Assembly (NCBI GenBank): GCA_030525285.1
Contig: JAUNFA010000008.1
Location: forward strand, 4,033 to 68,032
Length of the DNA: 64,000 bases
Direction of reading: 5' to 3'
Source: Bacillota bacterium
GTDB taxonomy: Bacteria > Bacillota > Clostridia > Peptostreptococcales > Anaerovoracaceae
The notes under the pieces were generated by a model. The model searched no databases. It was not told the DNA's origin and worked only from the letters and a program-made list of their open reading frames with translations. Each line of letters starts with the position of its first letter. Position 1 is the stretch's first letter. Shown piece after piece: positions 26,180 to 35,329 of the stretch. The position numbers and the translations under genes are program-made.

Positions 26180-27006
26180 TCCTCTGCTCCTTTCTCTTCA
26201 GTATCGACACGTCTCATAAGGCTCATAATCAGAAGAATTGCTATGGCAAGGAGCATGGATATAGCGCTTCCAAAATTCCAGTTACCAATTGAAATGAACT
26301 GATTTTCAATAAGGTTACCAATGAGCATGTACTGGCGTCCACCGAGGAGTACAGGAACAACGAAGCTGGAAATTGAGCACAGGAAAACCAGTGTCACTCC
26401 GTTTATTATTCCCGGAACTGACAGCTTGAGTATTACCTTTTTGAAAGTCTGTAAATTGTTGGCTCCAAGATCCTTGGCCGCTTCAACAAGAGAATAGTCC
26501 ATTTTAGTAAGTGATGTATGGATAGGTATTACCATAAAGGGCAGCAAATCGCATACGAGACCGATTATTACCGCAAAATTAGTGTACATCATCTCAGGGA
26601 CCTCAATACCGAAGAAACCGAGTAGTTGGCTGACAAGTCCATTATCGGACAGCAGACTGATCCATGCATAGGTTCTAAGCAGTGTATTAATCCACATTGG
26701 GATGGTGACGATAAGTATAAGGATTCCCTGAACCTCATCATCAAACATGGATATGATATATGCCATGGGATATGCTAGAACAAGGCATATACCGGTTACG
26801 ATAAGTCCTATCTCAAAGGACTTGATAAATACATCAAGGTAAACGGGATCTCCGATTTTCCTGAAATTATCAAGTGTGAAATGTATTGTTATAAGTGAAT
26901 TGTCACCCCGTGTAACTGAATAAAGTACAATAAGCAGCAAAGGCAGTGCAATAAGTACAAATGACCAGACTACATAGGGGTAGGCAAGACCTTTGAAGTG
27001 TTTCAT
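26176..27006 (-). CDS. potB: Spermidine/putrescine ABC transporter permease PotB
   Basis: This 276-residue inner-membrane permease has six predicted helices and the EAA loop VEAAKDLGANNLQTFKKVILKLSVPG, which docks onto the PotA ATPase. The GGAGCAGG ribosome site precedes ATG. It lies 12 nt after potA and overlaps the fused potCD gene by four bases, so the three form one translationally coupled operon. Confidence 0.9.
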   Translation of the reverse strand: MKHFKGLAYPYVVWSFVLIALPLLLIVLYSVTRGDNSLITIHFTLDNFRKIGDPVYLDVFIKSFEIGLIVTGICLVLAYPMAYIISMFDDEVQGILILIVTIPMWINTLLRTYAWISLLSDNGLVSQLLGFFGIEVPEMMYTNFAVIIGLVCDLLPFMVIPIHTSLTKMDYSLVEAAKDLGANNLQTFKKVILKLSVPGIINGVTLVFLCSISSFVVPVLLGGRQYMLIGNLIENQFISIGNWNFGSAISMLLAIAILLIMSLMRRVDTEEKGAEE

Positions 27007-27018
27007 ATTCCTGCTCCT

Positions 27019-28059
27019 CTAACTGATATGCATTACCTGAATGTCATAGGGATCAATGGTAAGACCGATTTTTTTACCGATATCATAGCTTTCGGTAGTG
27101 TGGACCTTGTATTTGCGGTATTTCGTTTCCACAAGATATTCATAGTGTACGCCCATAAATACCTTGGACACTATCTTGCCTGTAAGCTTGGCCTTATCGG
27201 CATCTACAACATCCATGTCCTCAGGTCTGAGTACCGCTTCAATTTCTTCATTAGGCTTGAAGCCCTTGTCTACACATTCCCATTCAATACCGTCGAATTT
27301 AACGAGGCAGTCGCGAATCATATTACCTTCCACTATGTTTGATTCACCTATGAATTCTGCAACAAAACGTTTTTCCGGTTCATTGTATATGTCCATTGGA
27401 CTTCCAATCTGCTGGATTACACCGTCATTTATAACAACGATGGTATCAGACATTGAAAGGGCTTCTTCCTGGTCATGGGTTACAAATACGAAAGTTATGC
27501 CAACTTCCTTCTGGATTTTTTTAAGCTCAATCTGCATGCCCTTTCGAAGCTTGGCATCCAGCGCACCAAGGGGTTCATCAAGAAGAAGCACCTTAGGCTC
27601 ATTTATAAGGGCTCGTGCAATGGCAACACGCTGCTGCTGTCCTCCTGAAAGCCTTGTAACGTCACGTTTTTCATATCCTTTAAGACCAACCATGGTGAGC
27701 ATCTTATCAACACGCTGATTGATGATGTCATCATCAAGTCCTTTAAGCTTAAGTCCGAATGCAACGTTATCGCGAACATTGAGGAAAGGGAAGAGGGCAT
27801 ACTTCTGGAAAACGGTGTTGACTTCTCTCTTATAGGGAGGAAGTTTAGCGATGTTCTCACCGTTAAAAAGAACCTGACCGTTGCTTGGCTCTTCGAATCC
27901 GGCTATTATTCTGAGAATAGTCGTCTTACCGCAGCCTGAAGGTCCCAGTAATGTGAGAAATTCATTTTCATAAATGTCAAGATTAATGCCTCGGAGCACC
28001 TGCTGTTCTCCGAAGTTCTTTGATATATCTCTTAATTCGATGATTGTCTTGTTTTTCAA
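27019..28059 (-). CDS. potA: Spermidine/putrescine ABC transporter ATPase PotA
   Basis: The 346-residue ATPase has Walker [10 protein letters not shown], signature [15 protein letters not shown], Walker [12 protein letters not shown] and the switch His (THDQEEA). A C-terminal TOBE regulatory domain follows ([16 protein letters not shown]). It energises polyamine uptake and is first in the potA-potB-potCD operon, behind a TTGACA/TAATAT promoter that overlaps a perfect palindrome. The ribosome site is AAGGAGA. Confidence 0.93.
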   Translation of the reverse strand: MKNKTIIELRDISKNFGEQQVLRGINLDIYENEFLTLLGPSGCGKTTILRIIAGFEEPSNGQVLFNGENIAKLPPYKREVNTVFQKYALFPFLNVRDNVAFGLKLKGLDDDIINQRVDKMLTMVGLKGYEKRDVTRLSGGQQQRVAIARALINEPKVLLLDEPLGALDAKLRKGMQIELKKIQKEVGITFVFVTHDQEEALSMSDTIVVINDGVIQQIGSPMDIYNEPEKRFVAEFIGESNIVEGNMIRDCLVKFDGIEWECVDKGFKPNEEIEAVLRPEDMDVVDADKAKLTGKIVSKVFMGVHYEYLVETKYRKYKVHTTESYDIGKKIGLTIDPYDIQVMHIS

Positions 28060-28090
28060 TTATTTATCTCCTTCAAATACATTTGGTTCA

Positions 28091-28108
28091 TATGCATAAG
28101 AATGCATA
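28091..28108. promoter_or_regulatory. Palindromic operator candidate at the potA start site
   Basis: TATGCAT (28091-28097) and ATGCATA (28102-28108) form a perfect dyad with a 4-nt centre. It lies where the potA transcript should begin, 32 nt before the start codon. The binding protein is unknown. Confidence 0.45.
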
Positions 28109-28111
28109 CTA

Positions 28112-28140
28112 ATATTATTTTTTTTGATAATAAATGTCAA
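28112..28140 (-). promoter_or_regulatory. potA operon promoter
   Basis: On the minus strand TTGACA (28140-28135), a 17-nt spacer containing an A tract, and TAATAT (28117-28112) form a good sigma-A-type promoter. Confidence 0.65.
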
Positions 28141-28176
28141 TAAGCTGTGATAAAATGTTCGTAAGCTGTGTCAAAA
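28141..28176 (+). repeat. Direct repeats TAAGCTGTG with 21-bp period in the EFR1 promoter
   Basis: TAAGCTGTG occurs at 28141-28149 and 28162-28170, and both copies are followed by two variable bases and AAAA. The 21-bp period places them on the same DNA face. The first copy overlaps an extended -10 (TGATAAAAT, 28148-28156), so the repeats could be an activator or repressor site for the ferredoxin gene. Confidence 0.45.
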
Positions 28177-28217
28177 GGTTTAAAAATTACGGCTTTGGAG
28201 AGGAGATAATAACTGTT

Positions 28218-29030
28218 ATGAAAATCAAAGGTATAACAGCAGCATTTTTCAGCCCTACAGGTAATTGCGAAAAAATTGCAAAATGTTTCGCGAATGCATT
28301 TGCAGAAACCGGAGAATGCAATATAAACATATGTGATTTCACCTTGCCGGAAGGCAGGAAGAGTGTCCTTGAACTTGGAAAGGATGATTATCTTCTTATG
28401 GTGCTCCCGGCGTATGCGGGAAGGATTCCCAATAAAATTCTGCCGTGGGTTCAGGAAGGATTCAGAGGTAACGAAACCGAGGCTACTGCCATTGTTTCGT
28501 TTGGCAACAGAAATCCGGACAGCACGTTAGGAGAAATGAAAAGAGAGCTTACCCGAAATGGATTTAATCTCATATCGGCAGGAGCTGTTGTTTCTGAGCA
28601 TGCATTTACATCGGCTCTTGCAGGAGGAAGACCTGATGGGAAGGACATGGAAGCAATAAGGAAGTTCGCACGAATGACTTATGAAGAGACTGGAAAGGGA
28701 AAATGTGTGGACCTTAAGAGTAGGGAAGTAGTAGAAGACTATTATGTACCGAAACGTTCTGATGGGAAGCCTGCACTTTTTCTCAAGGCGAAACCTGTGA
28801 AAGACGATGCCAAGTGCAATAACTGCGGGTTGTGTGCTGGAGTGTGCCCCATGGGGAGCATAAGTGTTGAAAATACGGAAAAATGTACAGGAATATGCAT
28901 TAAGTGCCACGGGTGTATTCGCAAATGTCCCAAGGGAGCCCGATTCTTTGATAATGAGGACCTGATTTCTCATAGAGAAATGCTGATAAATAATTTCGCA
29001 AAACCATGCGAAAACGAATTTTACATTTAA
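28218..29030 (+). CDS. EFR1-family ferredoxin with flavodoxin-like N-terminus
   Basis: This 270-residue protein joins an N-terminal flavodoxin-like domain (FFSPTGNCEKIAK with the phosphate loop) to a C-terminal pair of 4Fe-4S motifs (CNNCGLCAGVCPMG and CTGICIKCHGCIRKCPKG). EFR1 proteins are electron carriers common in anaerobic Firmicutes. Start 28218 is preferred because AGGAGAT lies about 10 nt before it and the flavodoxin strand begins at once; the longer frame from 28134 crosses the promoter repeats. It is divergent from the polyamine operon and monocistronic. Confidence 0.85.
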   Translation: MKIKGITAAFFSPTGNCEKIAKCFANAFAETGECNINICDFTLPEGRKSVLELGKDDYLLMVLPAYAGRIPNKILPWVQEGFRGNETEATAIVSFGNRNPDSTLGEMKRELTRNGFNLISAGAVVSEHAFTSALAGGRPDGKDMEAIRKFARMTYEETGKGKCVDLKSREVVEDYYVPKRSDGKPALFLKAKPVKDDAKCNNCGLCAGVCPMGSISVENTEKCTGICIKCHGCIRKCPKGARFFDNEDLISHREMLINNFAKPCENEFYI

Positions 29031-29031
29031 A

Positions 29032-29060
29032 AAATGCCGCCAGTATTGGCGGCATTTCAC
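29032..29060. terminator. Terminator between EFR1 gene and Na/Pi transporter
   Basis: AAATGCCGCC (29032-29041) pairs with GGCGGCATTT (29048-29057). A-rich and T-rich flanks allow function in both directions for the convergent genes. Confidence 0.75.
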
Positions 29061-29080
29061 ATCTCATATGGTTTTCAGGA

Positions 29081-30838
29081 TTATTTAAGTTTATATTCCT
29101 TCTTGTACCATTTGTAATTATGTATGAATTCAGTCGTCTTGTTTCGCTCAAGGGTATCCAGATATTCATGTGATTCCAGTGTATTTTTGTCAAGCATCTG
29201 AATAACATAGATGGCAAGGTTTGAACAGTGGTCAGCAATTCTCTCCATATTGGTGAGAAGGTCAGCCAGAATAAATCCGAGTTCGATGGAACAATCGCCC
29301 GCCTTGAGTCGTTCAATATGCCTTTGCCTTATTACCACCGTGAGTTCGTCGATTACTTCCTCTAAAGGTTCGACATTTGAAGCTGAAGTCGTATCCTGAT
29401 TAACGAAAGCTCTTACAGTGTTTGTAAGGATATCAAGTACCGCTTCACTGAGAACGTTGATATCATTCAGAGCGGATTTGCTGAAGGTATAATGCTTATC
29501 GTGGAGTTCCTGAGCCGATTGAGCAATATTCAGAGAATGGTCTGATATTCTCTCCAGATCGCCGATGGCCTGTAATTCAAGTGAGAGACATCTACTGTCT
29601 TCAGAAGCCATGTTTTTCTTACCCAGCTGGACGAGATACTTGCTGATCTGGTCTTCATAGTGATCTATTTCGCGTTCAGATGCTTGGATTTTATCAAAGA
29701 CAGCCTGATCGTAATTGTGGAACAGACCGATAGCATCCTTTATGTCACCGAGGGCCTTTCTCGCCATTTCATCGACGAGAGTTTTGCTCTGCTGAAGTGC
29801 GAATGTGGGAGTAGCACTGAAACTCTCATCCAGTACGGCGAACGTGGTATCTTCTTCTGTATCCTTATCAGGGAACAGACGAATCATTACCAATTCAATG
29901 TATTTGGTGAATGGGAACAGAATAATAACTACGAATATATTAAAGCATGTGTGTATTATTGCGATGCCGGCAATTCCTGCACTCTGTCCCATGAATGCAA
30001 AATCCATGGCGCCGTGAAGGATGTAAAAGAGTGCCAGAAATACTGTGGCACCGATAAGATTTGCAATAAGGTATGAGAATGCAGCTCTTTTGCCGTTAGT
30101 TCCCTGACCGATACTTGCAATCATCGGTGAAATGCTGGCACCTACGTTCTGTCCTACAACCATTGGAACAACAACTGCATAACCGACAGGACTAGTAAGC
30201 GCAATAGCCTGCAGAATGCCGACTGATGCAGATGAACTCTGAACAATGGCAGTAAGGATAAGACCTACGGCGAATGCCAGGAAAGGATTGCTGAGAACCT
30301 CCATTGCATTGGTAAACTGCTGGCTTTCACTGAGTGGAGTCATGGCGTCACTCATTGTTGTTATGCCTGCCATAAGAACTGCGAAACCAATCATTATTTT
30401 ACCGATGTTAACTTTCTTGGTGCTTCTCTTGCGGATTATGAATATAATGCCGATGAGTGCGAGAACAGGAGCAAATGATGATGGCTTAAGTAGCTGAAGG
30501 AAAAAGTTGTCGCTACTGATACCTGTCATTGACAGAAGCCATGCTGTTACTGTAGTACCAACCTTGGCACCAAGAATTACGTTTATGGCCTGCTGCAGGC
30601 TCATGATCTGTGAGTTAACAAGGCCTATGACCATTACTGTTGTAGCTGATGATGACTGGATTGCCGCAGTTACGCCGACACCAAGAAGCAGGGCTTTCAG
30701 TTTGTTTGACATAATTGCCTGAAGGATAGCTTCAAACTTGCCTCCTGCAAGCTTCTCAAGACTGTGGCTCATTACATTCATTCCATAAAGGAAGAAAGCA
30801 AGACCACCTGCAAGAGTAAGAACACTGAAAAAGTTCAT
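29081..30838 (-). CDS. Na+/phosphate cotransporter (NptA family) with C-terminal PhoU domain
   Basis: This 585-residue protein has two Na/Pi-cotransporter repeats in its membrane part, with the QSSSATTVMVIGLVN and QSSSASVGILQAIAL motifs. A cytoplasmic PhoU-like helical bundle follows from about residue 345. The family takes up phosphate with sodium; the PhoU part probably senses or regulates. It is single and convergent with the ferredoxin gene. Length and order are normal for Firmicutes. Confidence 0.9.
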   Translation of the reverse strand: MNFFSVLTLAGGLAFFLYGMNVMSHSLEKLAGGKFEAILQAIMSNKLKALLLGVGVTAAIQSSSATTVMVIGLVNSQIMSLQQAINVILGAKVGTTVTAWLLSMTGISSDNFFLQLLKPSSFAPVLALIGIIFIIRKRSTKKVNIGKIMIGFAVLMAGITTMSDAMTPLSESQQFTNAMEVLSNPFLAFAVGLILTAIVQSSSASVGILQAIALTSPVGYAVVVPMVVGQNVGASISPMIASIGQGTNGKRAAFSYLIANLIGATVFLALFYILHGAMDFAFMGQSAGIAGIAIIHTCFNIFVVIILFPFTKYIELVMIRLFPDKDTEEDTTFAVLDESFSATPTFALQQSKTLVDEMARKALGDIKDAIGLFHNYDQAVFDKIQASEREIDHYEDQISKYLVQLGKKNMASEDSRCLSLELQAIGDLERISDHSLNIAQSAQELHDKHYTFSKSALNDINVLSEAVLDILTNTVRAFVNQDTTSASNVEPLEEVIDELTVVIRQRHIERLKAGDCSIELGFILADLLTNMERIADHCSNLAIYVIQMLDKNTLESHEYLDTLERNKTTEFIHNYKWYKKEYKLK

Positions 30839-30952
30839 TCGTATAATTCTCCTTAATAACTTACAAAATGTTCGTTTGATGGTGAGGCTGAATTAGATGA
30901 AACACTCACCAATATAATAATAGCCATGATGATGACAATTTTCAAGATAATA

Positions 30953-30961
30953 TGATACAAT
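30953..30961 (+). promoter_or_regulatory. Extended -10 promoter for EamA gene
   Basis: TGATACAAT is an extended -10 element 38 nt before the ATG. A TGACAA at 17-nt spacing may be the -35. Confidence 0.4.
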
Positions 30962-30999
30962 TAACGATGTAAGAATATTACAGACGGAGGGAAAAAGCG

Positions 31000-31896
31000 A
31001 TGAACAACAGATTAAAGGCTAATTTAGCAGCCTTCATAACAGTTTTTTTATGGGCGTCAGCATTTCCGCTGACTAAAATAATAGGCGTACAGATTTCAGC
31101 CAATCCTCTTTGTTTCCTGAGATGCATCATAGCTGCACTTCTTATGGTATGCATAGGACTCGTTTCCAAAAGTCCGGGACTTCGTCTCCGCAAACTTTCA
31201 GCCAAAGGAGATTTGCTTTACTTTATAGCTGCAGGAGCAACAGGTTTTGCCTTTTATTTTGTTTGCTTCAACAAGGGTCTGGAAACTTTAACATCTGCAG
31301 AAGCTTCGGTAATAGCGGCAACAGCACCGGTAATTACTTCTATTCTCTTATATTTCATTTTTAAGGAAAGAATCAATATTGTGGGATGGATTTCCATTGT
31401 TGGAGCTTTTGCGGGAGTTGCAGTGATGCTTATGTGGAATGGTGTATTCTCAATTAAGGTGGGAGCACTGTGGTTGTTAGCTTTATCTGTATCCTTCAGC
31501 TTCTACAGTATTATCAGCAGAAGGCTTACAGAAAAGGGATACAATTCTCTTGAAATAGTTGCATACGGAGCTCTTTTCGGATCACTTTTCATGGTGATTT
31601 TCCTGCCACAGACTGTAACGGAACTTTCGAAGGCCGATATGCCTGCAATTCTTTCCGTAATATATCTGGGTCTTATGCCGACAGGCGTATCTTATATACT
31701 CTGGTCTAAGGCAATAGAACTTTCCGAAAGAACAAGTGAAATTACAAACTATATATTTGTAACGCCGCTGCTATCAACGGCAATGGGATTCATGATGCTT
31801 CGTGAGGTACCTGATGTTGCCACAATTGCGGGAGGTATAATAATAATACTGGGTGTTGTTACATTCAGCCTCAAAGGAACCCCCAAAGAGCTATAG
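31000..31896 (+). CDS. EamA-family (DMT) transporter
   Basis: This 298-residue membrane protein has ten predicted helices in two EamA halves (FITVFLWASAFPLTKI opens the first). It is the third DMT transporter in the window and stands alone. The GGAGGG ribosome site lies about 7 nt before the ATG. The substrate is not predictable from sequence. Confidence 0.85.
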   Translation: MNNRLKANLAAFITVFLWASAFPLTKIIGVQISANPLCFLRCIIAALLMVCIGLVSKSPGLRLRKLSAKGDLLYFIAAGATGFAFYFVCFNKGLETLTSAEASVIAATAPVITSILLYFIFKERINIVGWISIVGAFAGVAVMLMWNGVFSIKVGALWLLALSVSFSFYSIISRRLTEKGYNSLEIVAYGALFGSLFMVIFLPQTVTELSKADMPAILSVIYLGLMPTGVSYILWSKAIELSERTSEITNYIFVTPLLSTAMGFMMLREVPDVATIAGGIIIILGVVTFSLKGTPKEL

Positions 31897-31940
31897 CGGG
31901 GAGAAGAGGCGGAGAATAAAGAAAATTGAATAAGTAAATG

Positions 31941-31976
31941 AAAAAACAGAGTCGGCTCAATGTAAACCGGCTCTGC
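31941..31976 (-). terminator. Terminator of butyrate kinase gene
   Basis: CAGAGTCGG (31947-31955) pairs with CCGGCTCTG (31967-31975) using one G-U pair. Read on the minus strand it is followed by six T residues. Confidence 0.65.
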
Positions 31977-32001
31977 TTTATTGTTAAGATATTTGCAAGA
32001 A

Positions 32002-33078
32002 TTAGCCTGCAGTGTAAACCATAGGTTCTTCTTCACCTGTCATTACTCTGAGTGCACCCTCTGCTAATGCGAGAAGCTCATCTTCGCCAGGGTAAATAGT
32101 GATAGGTGCAATCCAGCTGCATCTTTCTTTGATACCGTCAACTACGAATTCGTCACGAGCGATTCCACCTGTGATAAGAATCTGATCAACATCGCCGCAA
32201 AGTACTGTTGCAGCACCACCGATATCCTTTGAAATCTGAAGCACGAATGCATCCATGATAAGCTTAGCCTTCTCATCGCCGGCTTCAATCATATTGTCAA
32301 CATCAATCATGTTGTTTGTGCCTAAATGAGCAGCGAAGCCACCCTGTCCTACAAGCTTCCTTTTCATTTCTTCCAGTGTGTATTTACCAGAGTAGCAGAG
32401 TTCTACGAGAGGACCCACAGGAAGTCTTCCTGCACGTTCAGGTGAGAAGCATCCGTCACCATCGAGAGCCTGTGGAACTTCAATCATCTTTCCCTTCTGA
32501 TGAGCAGCAACACTTACACCGCCGCCAAGGTGAATGATGATAAGGTTAAGGTCATTATAGTGTGCGTTGATGTCATTAGCATATCTCTTGCCGATTGCCT
32601 TCTGGTTAAGTGCATGAACAACGCATGTTCTTGGGATTTCAGGCAGTCCTGAAATTCTTGCTGCAGGCATAAGTTCATCAACAACAACAGGGTCGCAGAT
32701 GTATGCTTTAACGCCTATTTCTGATGCGATTTCTCTAGCAAGTACGCCACCCAGATTTGAGGCATGCTGGCCTGTTCTGCCGATGAGAAGATCGTGATAT
32801 ACAATATCTGTAACTTCATAAGTACCGCCTTCAATTGGCTTGAGGAATCCACCACGACCTACGCAAACATCGAGGCTGTCAAGGGAAATGTTGTTCTCCT
32901 TGAGAGCTTCCTCGATAATGTCTTTTCTGAATTCCTTCTGGTCAGCGATTTTCTCATATTTAGCAAGTTCTTCTGTGCTGTGTCTGAGAGTTTTGTCAAA
33001 AACTTTATTTGTGTCTTCAAATACTGCAATCTTGGTTGAAGTTGAACCAGGATTGATGATTAAGCTTCTAATTGCCAT
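32002..33078 (-). CDS. buk: Butyrate kinase
   Basis: Butyrate kinase converts butyryl phosphate and ADP to butyrate and ATP, ending one butyrate fermentation route. The 358-residue sequence starts MAIRSLIINPGSTSTKIAVFED, with the acetokinase-family phosphate loop, and carries HLGGGVSVAAH and LITGGIARDE. Start 33078 has GGAGTGG about 8 nt upstream; the frame from 33099 adds seven unsupported residues. No phosphotransbutyrylase gene is adjacent. A branched-chain fatty acid kinase role is a possible alternative. Confidence 0.9.
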   Translation of the reverse strand: MAIRSLIINPGSTSTKIAVFEDTNKVFDKTLRHSTEELAKYEKIADQKEFRKDIIEEALKENNISLDSLDVCVGRGGFLKPIEGGTYEVTDIVYHDLLIGRTGQHASNLGGVLAREIASEIGVKAYICDPVVVDELMPAARISGLPEIPRTCVVHALNQKAIGKRYANDINAHYNDLNLIIIHLGGGVSVAAHQKGKMIEVPQALDGDGCFSPERAGRLPVGPLVELCYSGKYTLEEMKRKLVGQGGFAAHLGTNNMIDVDNMIEAGDEKAKLIMDAFVLQISKDIGGAATVLCGDVDQILITGGIARDEFVVDGIKERCSWIAPITIYPGEDELLALAEGALRVMTGEEEPMVYTAG

Positions 33079-33223
33079 AAATAATACCACTCCTACCAAA
33101 TTATATTAATTAACGTTACCGCTATAATATATCATATATGATTAATAAATGGAAACACAAAAATCTAACGTGAGGAGAGGGTGTACATGCCGTCTGTGAG
33201 ACATATAAAAAATGAAAAAGTTA

Positions 33224-33252
33224 TTGACTTGATAATCTTCATCAAGTACAAT
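33224..33252 (+). promoter_or_regulatory. Promoter of the T-box-controlled symporter
   Basis: TTGACT (33224-33229), a 17-nt spacer and TACAAT (33247-33252) lie just before the T-box RNA. The preceding 145 bases back to buk hold no other element I can support. Confidence 0.75.
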
Positions 33253-33276
33253 GTGCGTGTAGTTTAATAATGCCAA

Positions 33277-33554
33277 AGGCTGTGATGGGAAATAGTATCT
33301 TTAAGGAGACTGAACAGAGAGTTGCTGTGTGGTGAGAAGCGCGTAGTTACTTATTGAGAATACATCCCGGAGCTGCACACTGAACGCTGATTGCAATAGG
33401 CTATTAGGATGTGACGGGTGTGCCCGTTAAAGCACAAGAGTATAATCATAACTGAGTTATGACGTACTTGATGAGGTCGTTGCCGTGAGGCGATGATGAA
33501 CTGAGGTGGTACCGCGGTAATACACCGCCCTCTGTTTACAGAGGGCGGTTTTTA
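33277..33554 (+). promoter_or_regulatory. T-box riboswitch with tyrosine (UAC) specifier upstream of a sodium:solute symporter
   Basis: The T-box sequence GAGGTGGTACCGCGG is at 33503-33517. Stem I ends with GAGAA-TAC-ATCCCGGAGC. Aligned with the ileS leader of this window, the specifier is UAC at 33361-33363, six bases before GAGC in both. UAC is a tyrosine codon, and the UGGU in the T-box fits a tRNA with A73. The element is longer than the ileS leader, with extra helices between stem I and the antiterminator. Uncharged tRNA-Tyr should switch on the transporter. Confidence 0.88.
33524..33554 (+). terminator. T-box regulated terminator of symporter gene
   Basis: A 12-bp perfect stem (33524-33535 with 33538-33549) is followed by TTTTT. 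It is the competitor of the antiterminator. Confidence 0.85.
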
Positions 33555-33622
33555 TATGTCTGATACATAAGCCCGAACCAGCCTTCTGATATTGCAAAAT
33601 TTTATCTTAAGGAGGATGTATT

Positions 33623-35206
33623 ATGGGCGTTAAAATGATAAGTGCACTCATGCTGATTGTGTTCTTTGCAGTAATGATCAGTGTTGGATTTCGCACAAGA
33701 AAAAGAGCAACATCTGTAGATGGATTCGTACTTGGAGGTCGTTCGGTAGGACCGTGGATTACGGCTTTTGCATTCGGAACATCTTACTTTTCGGCAGTTA
33801 TCTTCGTAGGTTATGCAGGTCAGTTCGGCTGGAACTTTGGTATGGCGGCAACCTGGGCCGGACTTGGAAACGCATTTATCGGTTCACTTCTGGCATGGAA
33901 TATTCTGGGAAGAAGAACAAGGATAATGACACAGCATCTGGATGCCAAAACCATGCCGGACTTTTTTGGCAAAAGATTTGACTCAGTTAAGCTTAAGGTC
34001 ATAGCATCAGTAATTGTATTTATATTTCTGATTCCTTACACTGCATCACTTTATAACGGTCTTTCATCACTGTTCGGACTCGTGTTTAATGTGCCATACT
34101 GGGTGGTAATTGCCATTATGGCAGTTCTTACAGGATTCTATGTAATCTTCGGTGGATACATGGCTACTGCAATTAATGATTTCATTCAGGGCATTATCAT
34201 GCTCTTTGGAATCAGTGCAGTAATATGGGCAGTACTGCACGATAACGGTGGTCTTGTGGCTGCAACTCAGAAACTTTCAGAGGTTCCTGCAGAAGGATGG
34301 AACAATGGTGCTTTCTCATCATTTCTCGGACCTGACCCACTGGCACTGCTTTTCGTTGTGATATTAACATCACTGGGTACATGGGGTCTGCCTCAGATGG
34401 TAGGTAAGTTCTATGCCATTAAGAGCGAGAAGGACATTCACAAAGGAACGGTCATATCGACAGTTTTCGCTATTATCGTAGCAGGCGGATGTTACTTCCT
34501 GGGAGGGTTCGGCAGACTTTATGCGGACAAGATTCCATACCAGCCAGATGGTGTAACTCCATTCTTTGATAAAATTGTTCCGACAATGCTCTCAACACTT
34601 CCGGCAATTGTAATTGCAGTTGTAATTGTACTGGTTCTTTCAGCATCAATGTCAACACTGTCATCTCTGGTGCTTACATCAAGCTCGACATTTACACTTG
34701 ATGTAATCGAACCTGCAAGCAGGAGGGAGATATCAGAAAAAAATCAGGTTACAATAATGAGACTGTTTATAGTGTTCTTCATTCTTGTATCGGCGGTAAT
34801 TGCAGTTGTTAAGGATGCTCATCCTGAAATCACATTTATTGCACAGATGATGGGCATATCCTGGGGAGCATTAGCAGGAGCATTCCTGGCGCCGTTCCTC
34901 TATGGACTTTACTGGAAAGGAATCACAAAAACTTCAGTAATAGTATGCTTCATATGGGGTTGTGCTGTTGAAATTCTTCAACTGTTCATTTCTCTCGGTG
35001 GAATAGATATCAGCGGATGGGGTACCTTCATGGGATACATCTTTGCATCATCAATCAGGTCCGGTGTTCTTGCCATGGTAGGAGGATTAATCATTGTACC
35101 TGTAGTGAGCAAGCTGACAAAGAGAATGGACATGCCGACTGTTGACAATACATTCGCATGTTATGATGAAGAGGTATCGGTTAAGAAGACAGAAGCTCTT
35201 GACTAA
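33623..35206 (+). CDS. Sodium:solute symporter (SSS family), candidate tyrosine importer
   Basis: This 527-residue protein has about 13 membrane helices. The N-terminal FVLGGRSVGPWITAFAFGTSYFSA motif is typical of the SSS family (PutP, PanF), as is a Na-site region near LVLSASMSTLSSLVL. The family imports organic solutes with sodium. The UAC specifier of its T-box leader points to tyrosine as cargo, which is inference. AAGGAGG precedes the ATG. It is monocistronic and closed by a terminator. Confidence 0.88.
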   Translation: MGVKMISALMLIVFFAVMISVGFRTRKRATSVDGFVLGGRSVGPWITAFAFGTSYFSAVIFVGYAGQFGWNFGMAATWAGLGNAFIGSLLAWNILGRRTRIMTQHLDAKTMPDFFGKRFDSVKLKVIASVIVFIFLIPYTASLYNGLSSLFGLVFNVPYWVVIAIMAVLTGFYVIFGGYMATAINDFIQGIIMLFGISAVIWAVLHDNGGLVAATQKLSEVPAEGWNNGAFSSFLGPDPLALLFVVILTSLGTWGLPQMVGKFYAIKSEKDIHKGTVISTVFAIIVAGGCYFLGGFGRLYADKIPYQPDGVTPFFDKIVPTMLSTLPAIVIAVVIVLVLSASMSTLSSLVLTSSSTFTLDVIEPASRREISEKNQVTIMRLFIVFFILVSAVIAVVKDAHPEITFIAQMMGISWGALAGAFLAPFLYGLYWKGITKTSVIVCFIWGCAVEILQLFISLGGIDISGWGTFMGYIFASSIRSGVLAMVGGLIIVPVVSKLTKRMDMPTVDNTFACYDEEVSVKKTEALD

Positions 35207-35238
35207 AGGTAAATTCAAGATTTGAAATCAGGTAATAA

Positions 35239-35275
35239 AAAGGGATGTTTGCAAACTGGTGCAGACATCCCTTAA
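35239..35275. terminator. Bidirectional terminator
   Basis: AAGGGATGT (35240-35248) pairs with ACATCCCTT (35265-35273), with further pairing inside. T-rich exit on the minus strand suggests use by the L,D-transpeptidase gene as well. Confidence 0.7.
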
Positions 35276-35329
35276 TTGATGATATAAATATCAGAATACC
35301 TGTCATAACCATTGGACATGTATCTGTTT

